Origin: Deltaproteobacteria bacterium
Lineage (GTDB): Bacteria; Myxococcota; Polyangia; Haliangiales; Haliangiaceae
Length of the DNA stretch: 23,274 nucleotides
Assembly (NCBI GenBank): GCA_018262455.1
Contig: JAGSPR010000047.1
Span: 1 to 23,274, forward strand
Reading direction: 5' to 3'
The notes below the pieces were generated by a model. The model saw nothing but the letters and a program-made list of their open reading frames with translations, had not been told where the DNA came from and did not search any database. Positions 22,023 through 23,274 of this stretch are shown here, piece after piece; the stretch's first letter is position 1; each line of letters starts with the position of its first letter. Both the position numbers and the translations under genes were made by a program.

Positions 22023-23274
22023 TCACGGCTTGAGCACGGCGTTGATCGGCTTGGCGGTCGAGTACGTCGCGGGATCGACGCCGTTCGCCTGGAGGATGGT
22101 CGCCACGACGTCCATCCAGGTGGCCGTGGAGCCCTGGTTGAGCGCGCCGGTGTTGAAGTCGGCCGGGATCGCGTTGAGCTGGCCGTCGAGGTCGCCGAAG
22201 CCGTAACCGCGCTTGAACCGGCCGCCGAAACACGCCACGTGGGTCGCGTCATGGTGGAACGTGCCGTTGGTGTTCTCGGCGTTCGCCGAGCGCCCCATCT
22301 CGGAGGCGATCACGACGTGCGTGGTCTCGAACATGCTGACCGTCGGATCGAGGGGTGACGGGGTTGCCTTCAGCGCCGACAGCAACCGCGCGATGTCGTC
22401 GAAGTAGCGGGTGCCGGTGGTCTGCTGGTAGGTCGTGGGGCTCGCGCCGCCGTGGTTATCGTAGGAGTAGTTGTCGGAGGCGACCATCGAGATCACGTGG
22501 CTCGCCTGATTGCGGGCCAGCTGGAACGCGAGCGCCGTCATCGGCTTGAGGTGCGGCGTGGCCTGGAACCCGGTCTTGCCGAGATCGGCGTCGCCGAGGT
22601 TGAACAGCGTGCGCGTGGCCGTGTCCGGAGGCCACACCGGGCCCACCGTGCGACCGAGCAGATCGTTGGCCTGCGCGTTGGCCTGGCCGAACTGCCCCAC
22701 GGTGGTGGACTGAAGCCTCGGGTTGTAGAGCCGCGCGTCGCTCTTGCCGATCGCCGCGTACACGGCCAGTTGCTCGGCCGTCGGCGGCAGGCCCATCGAG
22801 GTATCGAGGCTGGACGCGAACGCGCCGATGTCGAGGATGCGCTGGGCGGCGCCGAGCGGATCGGGGCTGGGGTTGTGGAACTTGACGTAGTCGGTGTCGC
22901 GATCCGACGCGCTGTACTCGCGCTTCCAGTACGAGGTCACGTTGGGGGCCACCGCCGACGAGCGGCTCAGCAGGGCCGAGGCGAGCACGTTGGTCCACGG
23001 CGGGCGCGCGATCGCATCGTTCGCCTTGCCGTACCAGAGCTCGACCAGGCCGGTGTGGTGGTCGATGTTCGAGCTCATGCGTACGTTGCGGATGATCGCC
23101 GCGTCTTCCATGTGCGGCGCCATCGCGGCCAGCGTCGGCTGGTACCAGCGCACGCCCGCCGCGGTCTGCTTGATCCCGTCCGCGGTGACGCCGCGGCTCG
23201 GCATCCCGGTCCGGGCAGCGAAGTGGTAGCAGGGGTCCCAGCCGCCGCGGAGCTGGATGAAGATGGTCGGGAAC
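22023..23274 (-). CDS. DUF1501-like protein, 5' end beyond the window
   Basis: The frame is open to the right edge, so at least the first part is missing; 416 residues are visible. The edge codons read FIQLRGGWDPCYHFAA, a typical early DUF1501 strand, which shows that the internal Met at 23204 is not the start. Further family features are NIDHHTGLVELWYG in the N-terminal half, a central region with many Asn/His, and the late motif SEMGRSANAENTNGTFHHD, equivalent to the TEFGR...GTDHW motif of DUF1501 (a sulfatase/alkaline-phosphatase-like fold). Export by Tat is common in the family but the signal lies outside the window. It ends 5 bp before the ATG of the heme-motif gene and heads the operon visible here. 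Confidence 0.85.
   Translation of the reverse strand, partial: FPTIFIQLRGGWDPCYHFAARTGMPSRGVTADGIKQTAAGVRWYQPTLAAMAPHMEDAAIIRNVRMSSNIDHHTGLVELWYGKANDAIARPPWTNVLASALLSRSSAVAPNVTSYWKREYSASDRDTDYVKFHNPSPDPLGAAQRILDIGAFASSLDTSMGLPPTAEQLAVYAAIGKSDARLYNPRLQSTTVGQFGQANAQANDLLGRTVGPVWPPDTATRTLFNLGDADLGKTGFQATPHLKPMTALAFQLARNQASHVISMVASDNYSYDNHGGASPTTYQQTTGTRYFDDIARLLSALKATPSPLDPTVSMFETTHVVIASEMGRSANAENTNGTFHHDATHVACFGGRFKRGYGFGDLDGQLNAIPADFNTGALNQGSTATWMDVVATILQANGVDPATYSTAKPINAVLKP

Noticed and set aside
1..23274. CRISPR array, tRNA, insertion sequence or prophage
   Set aside because: I saw no regularly spaced repeats, no cloverleaf-like segment, no transposase or integrase motif and no terminal inverted repeats with target duplication.

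Overview
The window reads as a piece of a high-GC Myxococcota (deltaproteobacterial, Polyangia-like) chromosome. The reasons are strong G/C bias at third codon positions, dense short lipoprotein genes of no recognisable family, long Ser/Thr kinases with C-terminal TPRs, and many alternative sigma factors. No tRNA, rRNA, CRISPR array, insertion sequence or phage gene is visible. The organism call is inference; no species-specific marker is present.

Layout. Positions 1-957 hold a lipoprotein. Positions 964-4780 hold a divergent pair: a sigma-70-like factor (minus) and a membrane Ser/Thr kinase (plus) that starts with an anti-sigma-type zinc finger. Positions 4800-8817 hold secreted or envelope proteins: a beta-helix-like lipoprotein, a small outer-membrane-barrel candidate and two more lipoproteins, the last behind a candidate sigma-54 promoter. 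Positions 8906-12217 hold one very large gene that joins an ECF sigma factor to a membrane span and nine carboxypeptidase-regulatory-like beta-sandwich repeats. Then come a lipoprotein with a beta-propeller-like region (12484-13743), a zinc-ribbon protein (14028-14438, minus) and a compact plus-strand run of lipoprotein, zinc-finger kinase and sigma factor (14550-18907). After these are a SAM methyltransferase (19052-19834), a lipoprotein with a TonB C-terminal domain (19880-20338), and a minus-strand operon that enters from the right edge: DUF1501-like protein, heme-motif protein resembling the DUF1549/DUF1553 group, and a small lipoprotein (23274 down to 20366).

The unifying theme is membrane-wired transcription control. 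Three sigma factors lie within 18 kb, and each is tied to a membrane-spanning partner. Two are neighbours of paralogous zinc-finger/kinase/TM/sensor proteins, in different gene orders. The third carries its own membrane segment and a large predicted extracytoplasmic tail in the same polypeptide. About nine predicted lipoproteins and one barrel protein around them suggest an envelope-focused region. Which genes these sigma factors control cannot be read from the sequence.
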